From contig DAOKYO010000002.1 of assembly GCA_035326105.1 (NCBI GenBank), positions 62,001 to 126,000 on the forward strand: 64,000 nucleotides of DNA. Reading direction: 5' to 3'. Below, piece by piece: positions 17,899-27,018 of this stretch. The notes beneath the pieces were generated by a model. The model saw nothing but the letters and a program-made list of their open reading frames with translations, was not told the DNA's origin and did not search any database. Made by a program: the position numbers and the translations under genes. Numbering within the stretch: the stretch's first letter is position 1; each line of letters begins with the position of its first letter. Source of the DNA: Bacilli bacterium (lineage in GTDB: Bacteria; Bacillota_I; Bacilli_A; RFN20; CAG-826).

Positions 17899-18520
17899 GA
17901 GTATCTATGAATTATCCCTTCATCATGATAACGAATTTGTAAAATTGTCATCACTAGCAAAAAGTCTTGGTTTCACCTCACAAAGCGTAAATGAAATGGT
18001 CAAGCGCTTAGTCGAACAAGATTTGGCTGTTTTTGTTCCTTATCAAGGGGTAAAACTGTCTGAAAGTGGTAAAAAAATTGCGGTTGAACTAATTAGAAGT
18101 CATCGGATTTGGGAGGCTTTTCTATTAAAGGAACTTAATTTTTCAAATGAAGAATTGGCAGAACAAGCCGATGCTTTAGAGCATGCATCCAGCAAAAGCA
18201 TGCTCGACAAATTATATTTTTATCTTGGGCAACCCAAGTATTGTCATCATGGACATCCGATACCCCGTCCTGACGGAACCATTCCCCCCATTACCCATTA
18301 TTCGCTATGGGAAGAAGAAGTCGGCAGCCTTCAAATAATCGCTAAAAGCCCTGAGATAGAAGGGGTGAAACGCAAGCTTTTGCCAGAGTTGAGCCGCGTG
18401 ACAATTGTCGCGCACAACCATGACGGGGTCAAAATCAAACTAGCCGATGAGACAATTCTTAATCTAAAGCAAGAGGAAGCAAAAAAAATCTTTGTATTAT
18501 CGTCTAATATGCATTCCTAA
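17870..18520 (+). CDS. DtxR/MntR-family metal-dependent regulator
   Basis: Metal-activated repressor, 216 residues from the ATG following GAGGAGGA (a 16-codon longer frame lacks a ribosome-binding site). The N-terminal winged helix (SLAKSLGFTSQSVNEMVKRLVEQ) is followed by a dimerisation/metal domain with His in RSHRIWE, E-x-x-x-LEH in EQADALEH and CHHGHPIP, the MntR/TroR pattern. A C-terminal SH3-like/FeoA-like domain (last 70 residues) makes it a long-form member. Inferred to autoregulate the operon through the two boxes at 13994-14036. Confidence 0.9.
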   Translation: MNRATENYLKSIYELSLHHDNEFVKLSSLAKSLGFTSQSVNEMVKRLVEQDLAVFVPYQGVKLSESGKKIAVELIRSHRIWEAFLLKELNFSNEELAEQADALEHASSKSMLDKLYFYLGQPKYCHHGHPIPRPDGTIPPITHYSLWEEEVGSLQIIAKSPEIEGVKRKLLPELSRVTIVAHNHDGVKIKLADETILNLKQEEAKKIFVLSSNMHS

Positions 18521-18521
18521 A

Positions 18522-18549
18522 TTGATTTAATTAATAGTTTTGGTATAAT
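18522..18549 (+). promoter_or_regulatory. Sigma-A promoter of efp
   Basis: TTGATT (18522-18527), 16-bp spacer, TATAAT (18544-18549) with an extended TG-G before it. An AGGAGGA ribosome-binding site and the efp start follow. Confidence 0.85.
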
Positions 18550-18574
18550 ATCAAAGGCTAACAGGAGGATTATT

Positions 18575-19132
18575 ATGATTAATGTTACCGAGTTAAGGCC
18601 GGGAAATTATTTTATCGAAGAAGGCCAAATTTATAATGTTTTAGATATCTTACTTAATAAGACGGCAATGCGGAAAATGGTGGCGAAATTAAAAGTCAAA
18701 AACGTTCGCACTGGTTCAACGACGGAAATGAGTTTCAATTCGGGTTATGCGATTGAAAGAATTACGATTGATAAGCGCAAGATGACTTATTTGTATGATT
18801 CGGGGAATTTTCTTGTTTTTATGGATCAGGATACTTATGAGCAGGTTGAGGTTTCCAAAGACCGGCTTGAATGGGAAATGCGCTTTTTGGTGGCTAATTC
18901 AGAAGTGGATATCGCCTCTTATGATGGGGAGATTATGGGTATTACCCTGCCGGCCAAAGTGGCATTAAAAATTACGGAGTGTGCTCCCGGAGTTCGGGGA
19001 AATACCGTTACAAGTGCGACCAAAGATGCAGTGCTAGAAACCGGAATCACGATTCGGGTTCCGTTATTTATTGAGGAAGGAGAGACCGTTTCAGTTCGTA
19101 CTGATACGGGTGAATATGATGGCCGGGCTTAA
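18575..19132 (+). CDS. efp: Elongation factor P
   Basis: Relieves ribosome stalling at proline runs by binding between the P and E sites. The 185-residue protein has the three-domain family length, and the conserved late segment TSATKDAVLETG is recognisable. The tip loop that normally reads PGKG, with a lysine (residue 32-34) that many bacteria modify, reads NKTAMRKM here. By alignment from the flanking KLKVKN strand the modified-lysine position is Met, or Arg/Lys one or two residues later. From memory this NKTAMR type is also seen in mycoplasma EF-P. Modification by EpmA or YmfI-type enzymes therefore looks unlikely. Confidence 0.95.
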   Translation: MINVTELRPGNYFIEEGQIYNVLDILLNKTAMRKMVAKLKVKNVRTGSTTEMSFNSGYAIERITIDKRKMTYLYDSGNFLVFMDQDTYEQVEVSKDRLEWEMRFLVANSEVDIASYDGEIMGITLPAKVALKITECAPGVRGNTVTSATKDAVLETGITIRVPLFIEEGETVSVRTDTGEYDGRA

Positions 19133-19153
19133 GCCATCACTAATTCAATTAAA

Positions 19154-19387
19154 ATGATTATTTTGGCAACAACCGGTTGGTTGGTTAGTCTAGGCTGGAT
19201 TCTTTTGGGAGTCGTCTTGGGAGCCGTAGGTGGCTTCTTCATTTCTCGTTGGTATTTTAAAAGAGAATTGGCCAAGAATCCTCCGATCAATGAACAGATG
19301 ATTCGCGTAATGTATGCCCAGATGGGACGTAAGCCTTCGGAGGCACAGATTCGCCAAATTATGAATAGCGTCAATAAGAGTCGCTAA
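19154..19387 (+). CDS. yneF: YneF-family (UPF0154) membrane protein
   Basis: Small protein of unknown function found across Bacillota and Mollicutes. The 77 residues begin with one transmembrane helix (LVSLGWILLGVVLGAVGGFF), followed by a basic cytoplasmic tail with the family motif NPPINEQMIRVMYAQMGRKPSE. No clear Shine-Dalgarno; it follows efp by 21 nt and probably shares its transcript. Confidence 0.88.
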   Translation: MIILATTGWLVSLGWILLGVVLGAVGGFFISRWYFKRELAKNPPINEQMIRVMYAQMGRKPSEAQIRQIMNSVNKSR

Positions 19388-19462
19388 TTAAGTAAAACAT
19401 TTATTTGTGATATATGCCCGGTTTTCTGAACAAGTTAATTGGAATGTAGCCTAAGGCAATAT

Positions 19463-19502
19463 GGATGCTTCCCTCTATTCAAAGGGAGGCATCCTTTTTT
19501 TT
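19463..19502 (+). terminator. Terminator of efp-yneF
   Basis: Twelve-base stem (19463-19474 with 19483-19494; GGATGC/GCATCC plus a CCCT/AGGG core, one G-U pair), an eight-base loop and an eight-T run. Confidence 0.9.
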
Positions 19503-19961
19503 ATATGTCAATCCTACGAGTGATGAACATGCTAGCCGTAACTGGCTGATTCTTAACCGGAAAAAAGCAGCAACCCGCGGCCTATCATTTCTATACAGGG
19601 AGTGAACATAGGTAACTTTCTATTGATTTATAGTTCGAAGGATAATAAGTCTAATTTAAAGCATAATAAGTAAAGAAAGTATCTCTTTCGTTCTCTAATC
19701 TACTAACCTATCAATCTTTTAAATACTTTTTAGGAATCCGTTTTCATATATCTCTAAGTATTTTATTAAGGCCATTTTTTTGTGATTTATCCATAATATG
19801 AGCGAATATCATAAATAGATGCTTTTTTCCCAATAAAAGCCACGGTAAATCAGTATTTATAATGGGCTATTTTGTAGATATTTTTTTGCGAAAGATATGA
19901 ATGGAAGACTGATTACTCTGACAGAATGGGGGATTGTTTATTTTTTCTAAATGAATAGTCG

Positions 19962-19970
19962 TGCTACAAT
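19962..19970 (+). promoter_or_regulatory. Candidate promoter of the ECF sigma gene
   Basis: Extended -10 TG-C-TACAAT, 65 bases before the start. No sigma-A -35 is evident; an ECF-type autoregulated promoter in this region cannot be excluded. Confidence 0.35.
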
Positions 19971-20035
19971 GGTTTTAAAGATGATTTCAAAATAAACATT
20001 GGATAATCTTTATTCGCTGCGGATGGGAGTTAGTT

Positions 20036-20584
20036 ATGAATTCGAATGACGAAAGTCGGATTGCCAGCTTGGCGGATGAGATTAGTCAAGGGAATCTTGT
20101 CAATTTCACTGAATTTTTTGATTTGACCAAAAAGGCTGTTTTTTACACCGCCTTTTCAATCTTAGGCAATGAAAGTGACAGTGAGGATATCGTTCAGGAG
20201 ACATTCATAAAGTTTATCGACAGCCACTCGCGGATAAAAAAGGAGCAAAGTCCATTCGGCTTTTTATTGGTGATTGCCCGAAACTCAGCTTTGAGTATGT
20301 TGAAAAAACGCAAACGGGAAGTTTCTTTCCCGGAAAACTTTGATGAGAGCAGTGTCCCTGATCTTAATGATTATACCAAAGCCGGAGATGAGTCGTTCTT
20401 TAATTGGATGCGCAGTTGCCTAAAGCCAATTGAATACCAAATCGTTATCCTGCATGTCGTTAACGATCTTCCCCATCGCGAGATAGCCAGAATTGTCAAG
20501 CGGCCCCTGGGAAGTGTCACATGGATATATCAGCAAGCAATTAAGAAACTAGATAAGGAGCGGAAGAAGTATGAAAAGGTATGA
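20036..20584 (+). CDS. ECF-type RNA polymerase sigma factor
   Basis: Alternative sigma factor of 182 residues with only regions 2 and 4. Region 2 covers AVFYTAFSILGNESDSEDIVQETF, with the DIVQETF helix typical of ECF factors. Region 4 has a helix-turn-helix around LPHREIARIVKRPLGSVTWIYQQA. The adjacent gene, overlapping by 14 nt, encodes a single-pass membrane protein that fits an anti-sigma factor. The signal sensed and the regulon are unknown. Confidence 0.88.
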   Translation: MNSNDESRIASLADEISQGNLVNFTEFFDLTKKAVFYTAFSILGNESDSEDIVQETFIKFIDSHSRIKKEQSPFGFLLVIARNSALSMLKKRKREVSFPENFDESSVPDLNDYTKAGDESFFNWMRSCLKPIEYQIVILHVVNDLPHREIARIVKRPLGSVTWIYQQAIKKLDKERKKYEKV

Positions 20585-21608
20585 TAAGTTAGAGAATATT
20601 ATTGTCAGCCATAGTAACCACGATGTTAAAACCGAATCGGCGGACATTATATCGGTCTATCATCGGCAGCCGATTTTGCCGAAGAAGAAGCCGTTTTTCG
20701 AGCGTTTTTTTGCCAATCGCCTGGTCCGATCGTTTTCTTTTAGTTTTGGCGCGCTAGCCCTAGTGATCGGATCGTTCTTCGCTTTCGGCGGCTATAACTT
20801 ATTTATTACAAAATCAAGTATAAACTTCGTCGCGCGCCCGTTTACTGATGATCCCCTGAAAGCCGTATCGCTTCAGCTTATTACCGGAGAGCAACTTTTT
20901 TATCCCGAAGCGGAAGCATTAGGAAAAAAAGACAACGGCAACAATCAAAGCGAAAAAGACAAAGCCTCGTCGGCCTATAAAAAATTCAGCAAATTAATCG
21001 ATCAATTTTACTCGTTTAAAAATGATTTTAGCGTCGAAAGCGACAGTGGCTTTTTCCTTTTTGAAGGGAAAATTTTCGATTATCGAATTTCGATTGCCAA
21101 CGATTACTATTTTTATTATTCCGGGGAAGAAATCGGAAAGAAGGAAACGCAAATCAGCGGCTATTTCGTTGGCGAAAACGGAACCTTTTCCATCTCGGCG
21201 TATGCGGATAAAAACGGAATAGGTGAGGTTGAACTTTTACCGGTTAATTCGTCAACCGTCGAAAGTCGGCATCTCAGTACTAAATTTGACGTCAATGATG
21301 GCATTCAAAAAATTGATTACCAATGTTTTGATGGTCCCAAACAGGATTTTACGCTCAGTTTCTCCATTGGATATAATGAAAATGGACAAGAGGGTCTCGC
21401 CTATAGATTATCTTTCATGGCTCCCGGGGAAAGTGAAATCGAATTTATCGTTGAAGATAACGATAATTGTTTCAATGTTTTTCATGAGTCGAATGGCAGA
21501 AGTGGAAATTTTGAAATTGATCATCCGGGGGGCGGACATGGAAACGAAAATATGCCTCCCGAAATTCCCAATGGCACTTGTTTTAAACATTTACTTAATA
21601 ACTACTAG
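20571..21608 (+). CDS. Putative membrane anti-sigma factor with large external domain
   Basis: 345 residues: about 55 basic cytoplasmic residues, one transmembrane helix (SFGALALVIGSFFAFGGYNLFI, about 57-80), then about 265 extracellular residues rich in Asp, Asn, Ser and aromatic residues, with repeated beta-type segments. A Gly/His/Pro-rich tail (HPGGGHGNE) and a lone Cys near the end are notable. I recognise no family for the external domain and no classic zinc HxxxCxxC anti-sigma motif. The anti-sigma call rests on topology and on overlap with the sigma gene. Confidence 0.55.
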   Translation: MKRYDKLENIIVSHSNHDVKTESADIISVYHRQPILPKKKPFFERFFANRLVRSFSFSFGALALVIGSFFAFGGYNLFITKSSINFVARPFTDDPLKAVSLQLITGEQLFYPEAEALGKKDNGNNQSEKDKASSAYKKFSKLIDQFYSFKNDFSVESDSGFFLFEGKIFDYRISIANDYYFYYSGEEIGKKETQISGYFVGENGTFSISAYADKNGIGEVELLPVNSSTVESRHLSTKFDVNDGIQKIDYQCFDGPKQDFTLSFSIGYNENGQEGLAYRLSFMAPGESEIEFIVEDNDNCFNVFHESNGRSGNFEIDHPGGGHGNENMPPEIPNGTCFKHLLNNY

Positions 21609-21617
21609 AAAAATACT

Positions 21618-21650
21618 AAAAAATTACTTTACTTCATCCAAGTAATTTTT
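21618..21650. terminator. Bidirectional terminator between the anti-sigma gene and plsY
   Basis: AAAAATTACTT pairs with AAGTAATTTTT around a ten-base loop (left arm ends 21629, right arm 21640-21650). A and T runs at the edges allow termination from both sides; the plsY stop is inside. Confidence 0.7.
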
Positions 21651-22309
21651 CGTTCGCTTTTCTTAAATAACCGTTTTATGTTTTCGCGATGACGATAAAT
21701 TAAGATTAGAGCATAGGCCGTCATCGATAAGGCGTAGAAGAGCAAGTTCGTGGTTGAAAGATAGAATCCGAACGGACTTTTGATAAAGAACAAAATCCAA
21801 CTGCCGATCATCAAAAACAGTCCGGTAATAATTGACGATAAAGAGACGTATTTTTTCCATTTTAATACACCAAGAAAGATAAGAAGGCCGGTTATAGTAA
21901 ATATCCAATTGCTGGCTATTGTAAATCCGGCGAGGGTGCTGACCGCTTTTCCGCCCCGAAAATTAAAAAATATCGGATAGCAGTGGCCGATTAACAGCGC
22001 CGTAATCGATAATGACAGTAATAAATCGGGGGCAAAAACATCGCCTAAAGCCGGTATTTTTAAAATCCAATATACGCCCCAATAGACGAAGGCGGCTTTG
22101 GCCATATCAATAAGAATCACTGCAATTCCGGCTTTTCTTCCTAGAACACGTCCAACGTTGGTTCCGCCGGCGTTTTTAGAGCCAAATTCTCTGATATCCT
22201 TATGATAAAAATGTTTACTAACAATGATTGAAGTTGAAACCGATCCCAATAAATAACTCAAAATGATAGCGAGTAAATAAATGATTATCGTCAAAAGTAA
22301 AGTTGGCAT
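21629..22309 (-). CDS. plsY: Acyl-phosphate:glycerol-3-phosphate acyltransferase PlsY
   Basis: Integral membrane enzyme that acylates glycerol-3-phosphate from acyl-phosphate, the first step of phospholipid synthesis with PlsX. Family motifs are present: GSVSTSIIVSK with REFGSKNAGGTNVGRVLG near the N-terminus and GGKAVSTLAG mid-protein. At 226 residues it has a longer basic C-terminus than most. GGAGGG precedes the ATG. Divergent from parE; B. subtilis also keeps plsY (yneS) beside parE-parC. Confidence 0.95.
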   Translation of the reverse strand: MPTLLLTIIIYLLAIILSYLLGSVSTSIIVSKHFYHKDIREFGSKNAGGTNVGRVLGRKAGIAVILIDMAKAAFVYWGVYWILKIPALGDVFAPDLLLSLSITALLIGHCYPIFFNFRGGKAVSTLAGFTIASNWIFTITGLLIFLGVLKWKKYVSLSSIITGLFLMIGSWILFFIKSPFGFYLSTTNLLFYALSMTAYALILIYRHRENIKRLFKKSERKITWMK

Positions 22310-22336
22310 TTTGTTTGCCCTCCGGTTAACTTTATC

Positions 22337-22365
22337 ATTATATTTACCCTAGTAGCAAATTGCAA
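22337..22365 (-). promoter_or_regulatory. Sigma-A promoter of plsY
   Basis: On the minus strand: TTGCAA (22365-22360), 17-bp spacer, TATAAT (22342-22337). It overlaps the upstream part of the divergent parE promoter. Confidence 0.75.
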
Positions 22366-22369
22366 ACTT

Positions 22370-22378
22370 TGGTATAAT
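22370..22378 (+). promoter_or_regulatory. Extended -10 promoter of parE-parC
   Basis: TG-G-TATAAT (-10 at 22373-22378). Its -35 position falls between the -10 and -35 of plsY, so the two promoters should exclude each other. Confidence 0.55.
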
Positions 22379-22423
22379 TATACTAGATTTTAAGGGCTGT
22401 TTTAGATTTTTGGAGGATGTTTT

Positions 22424-24394
22424 GTGGCAGATAAAATTAACTACAACAATTATAACGAAGACAGTATCGAGGTTCTTGAAGGACTAGAAGGGGTTCGTAA
22501 ACGGCCAGCGATGTATATTGGCTCGACGAATGCCATGGGTCTTCACCACCTTGTTTGGGAAGTTGTCGATAACTCGGTCGATGAAGCTATGTCTGGCTTC
22601 GGCGATAAAATTACGGTTACAATCCATAAAGATGGGTCAATCAGCGTTCAAGACGAGGGACGGGGCATTCCTGTGGGAATTCACAAAAAGACGAAAATTC
22701 CTGCGGTGCAGCTCATTTTTTCCACTCTCCACTCGGGGGGGAAATTTACGGAGGCGGCCTATAAGACCAGTGCTGGTTTGCATGGGGTTGGAGCATCCGT
22801 GACCAATGCTTTAAGTGAGTACTGTGATGTCACGGTTTACCGAGACGGTAAAACGTATCATTTGCGGTTTGAAAATGGTGGGAAATTGGTAGTTCCGTTA
22901 GAGATTGTTGGCAATACCAATCGCCATGGCACATTGGTGACCTTTAAGCCTGATGCCAAGATTTTTTCGACCGTTGATTTTAAATGGGATACGATTTGTA
23001 ATCACCTGCAAGAAAGCGCGTTTTTATTAAAAAAAGTTCATTTTTACGTTGTGGACGAACGCAATGGATTAAATGAGGATTTCTTTTATGAAGACGGTTT
23101 GAGTCAATATATCGGCGTAATAAATCAGAATAAAGAGCCGATGAGTGATATTATTTCGTTTGATGACGTATATAATGCTTCCGATCATAATAATAATCTT
23201 GAGCCGATTCAAATGGAGCTAGCAATGCAGTACTGCAATGGCGACTATGGAGAAACGGTCTTAAGTTACGTCAATAATGTTCGCACTCACGATGGAGGAA
23301 CCCATGAAACGGGACTTCGGATGGGACTTACCCGCGCGGTCAATGATTTTGCGGTTGATAACAGTCTTTTACGTGGGAAAATGAAATTAGAAGGCGGTGA
23401 CATTCGCGAAGGATTAACAGCGATTATTTCGTTGAGAATACCGGAGGAAATACTTGAATTTGAAGGTCAGACTAAAGGTAAACTAGGAACGCCAGACGCG
23501 ATGACAGCGGTTAATAATTTCGTCTATACGAGTTTGACCTACTATCTCAAGGAACATCATGAATTTGCCGTTAGTCTTATCAAAAAATGCATCGATGCTC
23601 AGAATGCCAGATTAGCTGCACGCAAAGCCAAAGATGAAGCTCGTAAAAGTAAAAAACCTCGTAATGATATTATTCTCTCCGGGAAATTAACTCCGGCACA
23701 GAGTAAGGACTATAAAAGTAACGAGCTTTTTATCGTCGAAGGTGAATCGGCGGGAGGGACGGCGCGGACGGGACGAGATCGAATTCATCAGGCGATTTTA
23801 CCGCTTCGCGGAAAACCTTTAAATACCGACACAAACACGATGGATAAAATGTTGAAGAATGAAGAATTTGCCACTTTGATAAATACTATCGGCGCCGGCA
23901 TAGGCACTGATTTTGATATTGATGATGCACATTATGGAAAGATCATTATCATGACTGATGCCGATACGGACGGAGCCCATATTCAAACGCTACTTTTGAC
24001 ATTCTTTTATCACTATATGAAACCCCTGATAAAAAACGGCAGTGTATATATCGCAGTACCGCCACTTTATCGCGTTCATAAAGAAGTTAATAAAGAGATT
24101 GTTTATCAATACGCTTGGGACGATGCTTCTTTAGTTGAGGCGAAAGCCAAAGTCGGCGCGAATTACAAGATAAATCGCTACAAGGGATTAGGCGAAATGA
24201 ATTCGGATCAACTATGGGAAACAACGATGAATCCACGGACACGGATGTTGGTTCGAGTAAATATTGAGGATCCGTTGTTAGTCGAAAAACGAGTTGGCAT
24301 TCTTATGGGAAAAGATGCCGGCAATCGCCGTAAGTGGATTGAAGAAAATATTGATTTCAATGCCACAGATTCATTTATTGAAGAGGTGCGCTAA
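22424..24394 (+). CDS. parE: DNA topoisomerase IV subunit B
   Basis: ATPase subunit of topoisomerase IV, which decatenates daughter chromosomes. The 656-residue protein has the GHKL ATP site (VVDNSVDEAM, DEGRGIPVG, GLHGVGASV) and the TOPRIM segment EGESAGGTA with the DTDGAH acidic motif. The GTG start follows a strong TGGAGGAT site. The pairing with parC and neighbour plsY separate it from gyrB, which it otherwise resembles. Its position within 9 kb of dif suits its role in chromosome resolution. Confidence 0.94.
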   Translation: MADKINYNNYNEDSIEVLEGLEGVRKRPAMYIGSTNAMGLHHLVWEVVDNSVDEAMSGFGDKITVTIHKDGSISVQDEGRGIPVGIHKKTKIPAVQLIFSTLHSGGKFTEAAYKTSAGLHGVGASVTNALSEYCDVTVYRDGKTYHLRFENGGKLVVPLEIVGNTNRHGTLVTFKPDAKIFSTVDFKWDTICNHLQESAFLLKKVHFYVVDERNGLNEDFFYEDGLSQYIGVINQNKEPMSDIISFDDVYNASDHNNNLEPIQMELAMQYCNGDYGETVLSYVNNVRTHDGGTHETGLRMGLTRAVNDFAVDNSLLRGKMKLEGGDIREGLTAIISLRIPEEILEFEGQTKGKLGTPDAMTAVNNFVYTSLTYYLKEHHEFAVSLIKKCIDAQNARLAARKAKDEARKSKKPRNDIILSGKLTPAQSKDYKSNELFIVEGESAGGTARTGRDRIHQAILPLRGKPLNTDTNTMDKMLKNEEFATLINTIGAGIGTDFDIDDAHYGKIIIMTDADTDGAHIQTLLLTFFYHYMKPLIKNGSVYIAVPPLYRVHKEVNKEIVYQYAWDDASLVEAKAKVGANYKINRYKGLGEMNSDQLWETTMNPRTRMLVRVNIEDPLLVEKRVGILMGKDAGNRRKWIEENIDFNATDSFIEEVR

Positions 24395-26986
24395 ATGGCA
24401 AAGAAGAAAAACAATATTAAGCCAGTTGAAGAAGTGGTGGAAAATATCATCGAAACTCCGATGGATGACATCATGGGGGAAAGATTTGGTATTTATGCCA
24501 AAGATGTCATTCAAAATCGGGCAATTCCCGATGCTCGCGATGGGATGAAACCCGTTCAAAGAAGAATTATTTTTTCTATGTTTGATGAAGGAAATCTTTT
24601 TTCTAAACCAACGAAAAAATGCGCCCATACTGTAGGGTCGGTTATGGGTAAATACCATCCGCACGGCGATTCGTCCATTTATGAGGCCTTGGCCCGTATG
24701 AGCCAAAATTGGGTTATGCGGTACCCGTTAATTGATTTTCAGGGTAATAACGGCAGTATCGACGGCGATCCGCCCGCGGCCTATCGTTATACCGAAGCGC
24801 GCTTAAGTGAAATTGCCGAAGAGATGGTGCGCGACATTAAGAAGAATACGGTGGATATGCAATTGACTTTTGATGACTCCTCGCTCGAACCGATTGTTTT
24901 ACCGGCTCGTTTTCCTAATTTACTGGCTAATGGTTCACAAGGTATCGCGGTTGGAGTGGCTACCGACATTCCTCCGCACAACTTACGGGAATTGATCGCG
25001 GCAATAATCTATCGCATCAATCATAAACGAGCCACTAATGCCGATTTACGGCAGTTTGTTCTCGGCCCGGATTTTCCGACCGGAGGAATCATCTATCGCT
25101 CGGAAGGGTTGGATTCAATCTATGAAACCGGACATGGAAGAATTGAAATCGCGGCTAAAAGCGAAATTCGTTTCGACAAGGAGATTAATCAAATTGTCAT
25201 TACCGAAATTCCTTACGGCGTGAACAAGAGTTCGGTATTGAAAGAAATCGATCTTATTGCGCACAACCATAACATTGATGGAGTAATTGAGGTCCGCGAT
25301 GAAAGTGACCGCAAGGGTTTGTCAATTGTTATCGATGTCAAAAAAGATACCGACATAAACGTTATTTCCGAATACTTATTTAACAAGACGCAACTGCGAA
25401 CTTCATATACGGCCAATATGGTTGCTATCGAGGGTTATCGACCGAAGACTTTAAATTTGTTAGGAATGGTCGATGCCTATATTAATCATCAGGTTGAAGT
25501 GATTCGTCGTCGTTCGGAGTTTGACTTGGAAAAATTTAAGAGTCGATTGCATTTGGTTGATGGTTTGATTAAAGCCATATCGATGCTTGATGAAGTTGTA
25601 CACACGATTCGCTCCAGCAACAATAAGGCCGATGCAAAAGATAACTTAATCAGCCGGTTCGCTTTTTCCGGCGAACAAGCGGAAGCAATTGTCATGTTGC
25701 AACTTTATAAATTAACCAATACCGATGTCACGGTTTTACAAGAGGAGAAGAAGGCGCTTTTAATCGATATCGAAACATTGGAAGGAATTCTGGCCGATGA
25801 GAATAAACTTAATCGGGTAATCATAGATGATCTGAAGGACATCAACAAAAAATATGGCGACGATCGCCGTTCTAAAGTTGAAGATCGGGGCGAAATCATT
25901 CAAATTGATAAGCGTGATTTAATAGCAAAAGAAGAAGTGATGATTGCGCTTACGCGCGACGGCTATATTAAACGCTCTTCACTTAAGAGTTTTAAAAGCA
26001 GTGGGGATAATTGTCTTCCCGGAGTTAAAAACGGTGATTCACTAATTGCCAGTGGCCCGAGCTTTACTACCGACAATCTGATAATTTTTACTTCTTTAGG
26101 CAACTATTTAATCGTTCCGGTATATGTGATAGCGGATGGGAAGTGGAAAGACGAAGGAAAGCATTTAAATACCATCGCCACCCTTGACGGTAATGAAAAG
26201 TGCATCGCCGTTTTTAGTGCGCGCGCAGTCAGAAGCGACTTGTACTTTGCTTTGATAAGCAAACATGGTCAAATAAAGCGCACGGTTGTCAGCGATTTCT
26301 CCTTAACCCGTTACTCACGACCCATTAACTGCATGCGCTTAACACGCGATGACGAATTAGTCGCAGTCGATGTCACAACCGGCAATTCATCGATTCTCGT
26401 CGCCTGTAATAACGGAACATGCTCGCTATTTAATGAAAACGATGTTTCAATACTCTCGCTTAAGGCGAGCGGCGTTAAAGCCATAAATGGTTTGAAAAAG
26501 ACGGAAATTTCTTCCATGCTGGTTTTTGATCCGCAAGAGCGGTCTAAGCTTTTAGAGATTACGAGGGAAGGTCATGCCCGATTTATCGATTCAAATTACT
26601 TCGATTCAACCGCCCGTTTGGGAAAAATTCAATATGCTTTTAAAGCTTTTAAAAGCGATCCCCAAACCCTTTTATACATTGATAAAATTGATAAATCGGC
26701 CAGTTATATTTTGTTGCGTGGCCTTTTGGCTAACGGCGAATCGTTTGACTTTATACTCAATGATTTCCACGTTACCCCCATCGATAAATATGCCAAAAAG
26801 AATTTGGACTTTCTCGCTGACGGTGTCGAAATTGCTTCAATCTATAAAGAGCGTTTGCCGATTATCGATGATTCGATTGTCGCCTATCAACCGGATAAGA
26901 AGCCAAATGAAAAAGATGGTGATGCGAGTGAAGACAATACTGATGAATATGAACAAATTAGCATTTTTGATGCGATGGGTGATTAA
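24395..26986 (+). CDS. parC: DNA topoisomerase IV subunit A
   Basis: DNA-cleaving subunit of topoisomerase IV, 863 residues. The catalytic Tyr lies in AAYRYTEARL near residue 130. The quinolone-determining region begins at KPVQRRII. The C-terminal beta-pinwheel occupies the last 350 residues or so, followed by an acidic tail. It starts on the base after the parE stop, with GAGGTG inside the end of parE. A weak AACCTT/AAGGTT hairpin without a U-run (about 27002-27023) lies between it and the convergent small gene. Confidence 0.94.
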   Translation: MAKKKNNIKPVEEVVENIIETPMDDIMGERFGIYAKDVIQNRAIPDARDGMKPVQRRIIFSMFDEGNLFSKPTKKCAHTVGSVMGKYHPHGDSSIYEALARMSQNWVMRYPLIDFQGNNGSIDGDPPAAYRYTEARLSEIAEEMVRDIKKNTVDMQLTFDDSSLEPIVLPARFPNLLANGSQGIAVGVATDIPPHNLRELIAAIIYRINHKRATNADLRQFVLGPDFPTGGIIYRSEGLDSIYETGHGRIEIAAKSEIRFDKEINQIVITEIPYGVNKSSVLKEIDLIAHNHNIDGVIEVRDESDRKGLSIVIDVKKDTDINVISEYLFNKTQLRTSYTANMVAIEGYRPKTLNLLGMVDAYINHQVEVIRRRSEFDLEKFKSRLHLVDGLIKAISMLDEVVHTIRSSNNKADAKDNLISRFAFSGEQAEAIVMLQLYKLTNTDVTVLQEEKKALLIDIETLEGILADENKLNRVIIDDLKDINKKYGDDRRSKVEDRGEIIQIDKRDLIAKEEVMIALTRDGYIKRSSLKSFKSSGDNCLPGVKNGDSLIASGPSFTTDNLIIFTSLGNYLIVPVYVIADGKWKDEGKHLNTIATLDGNEKCIAVFSARAVRSDLYFALISKHGQIKRTVVSDFSLTRYSRPINCMRLTRDDELVAVDVTTGNSSILVACNNGTCSLFNENDVSILSLKASGVKAINGLKKTEISSMLVFDPQERSKLLEITREGHARFIDSNYFDSTARLGKIQYAFKAFKSDPQTLLYIDKIDKSASYILLRGLLANGESFDFILNDFHVTPIDKYAKKNLDFLADGVEIASIYKERLPIIDDSIVAYQPDKKPNEKDGDASEDNTDEYEQISIFDAMGD

Positions 26987-27018
26987 ATAAATGCGGGCCA
27001 ACCTTATTTTTATAAAGG

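Larger units (their letters stand above)
19388..20035 (+). other. 648-nt intergenic region
   Basis: Holds the efp-yneF terminator (19463-19502) and a candidate promoter for the sigma-factor gene (19962-19970). The AT-rich stretch 19510-19950 has no ORF with a start, ribosome-binding site and length above about 20 codons, and no tRNA-like TPsiC arm. I see nothing else to name. Confidence 0.6.

Noticed and set aside
19388..19502. Small structured RNA (6S-like) ending at the strong hairpin after yneF.
   Set aside because: Only about 75 nt separate the yneF stop from the hairpin, too little for 6S RNA, and no promoter is seen there; a plain operon terminator explains it.
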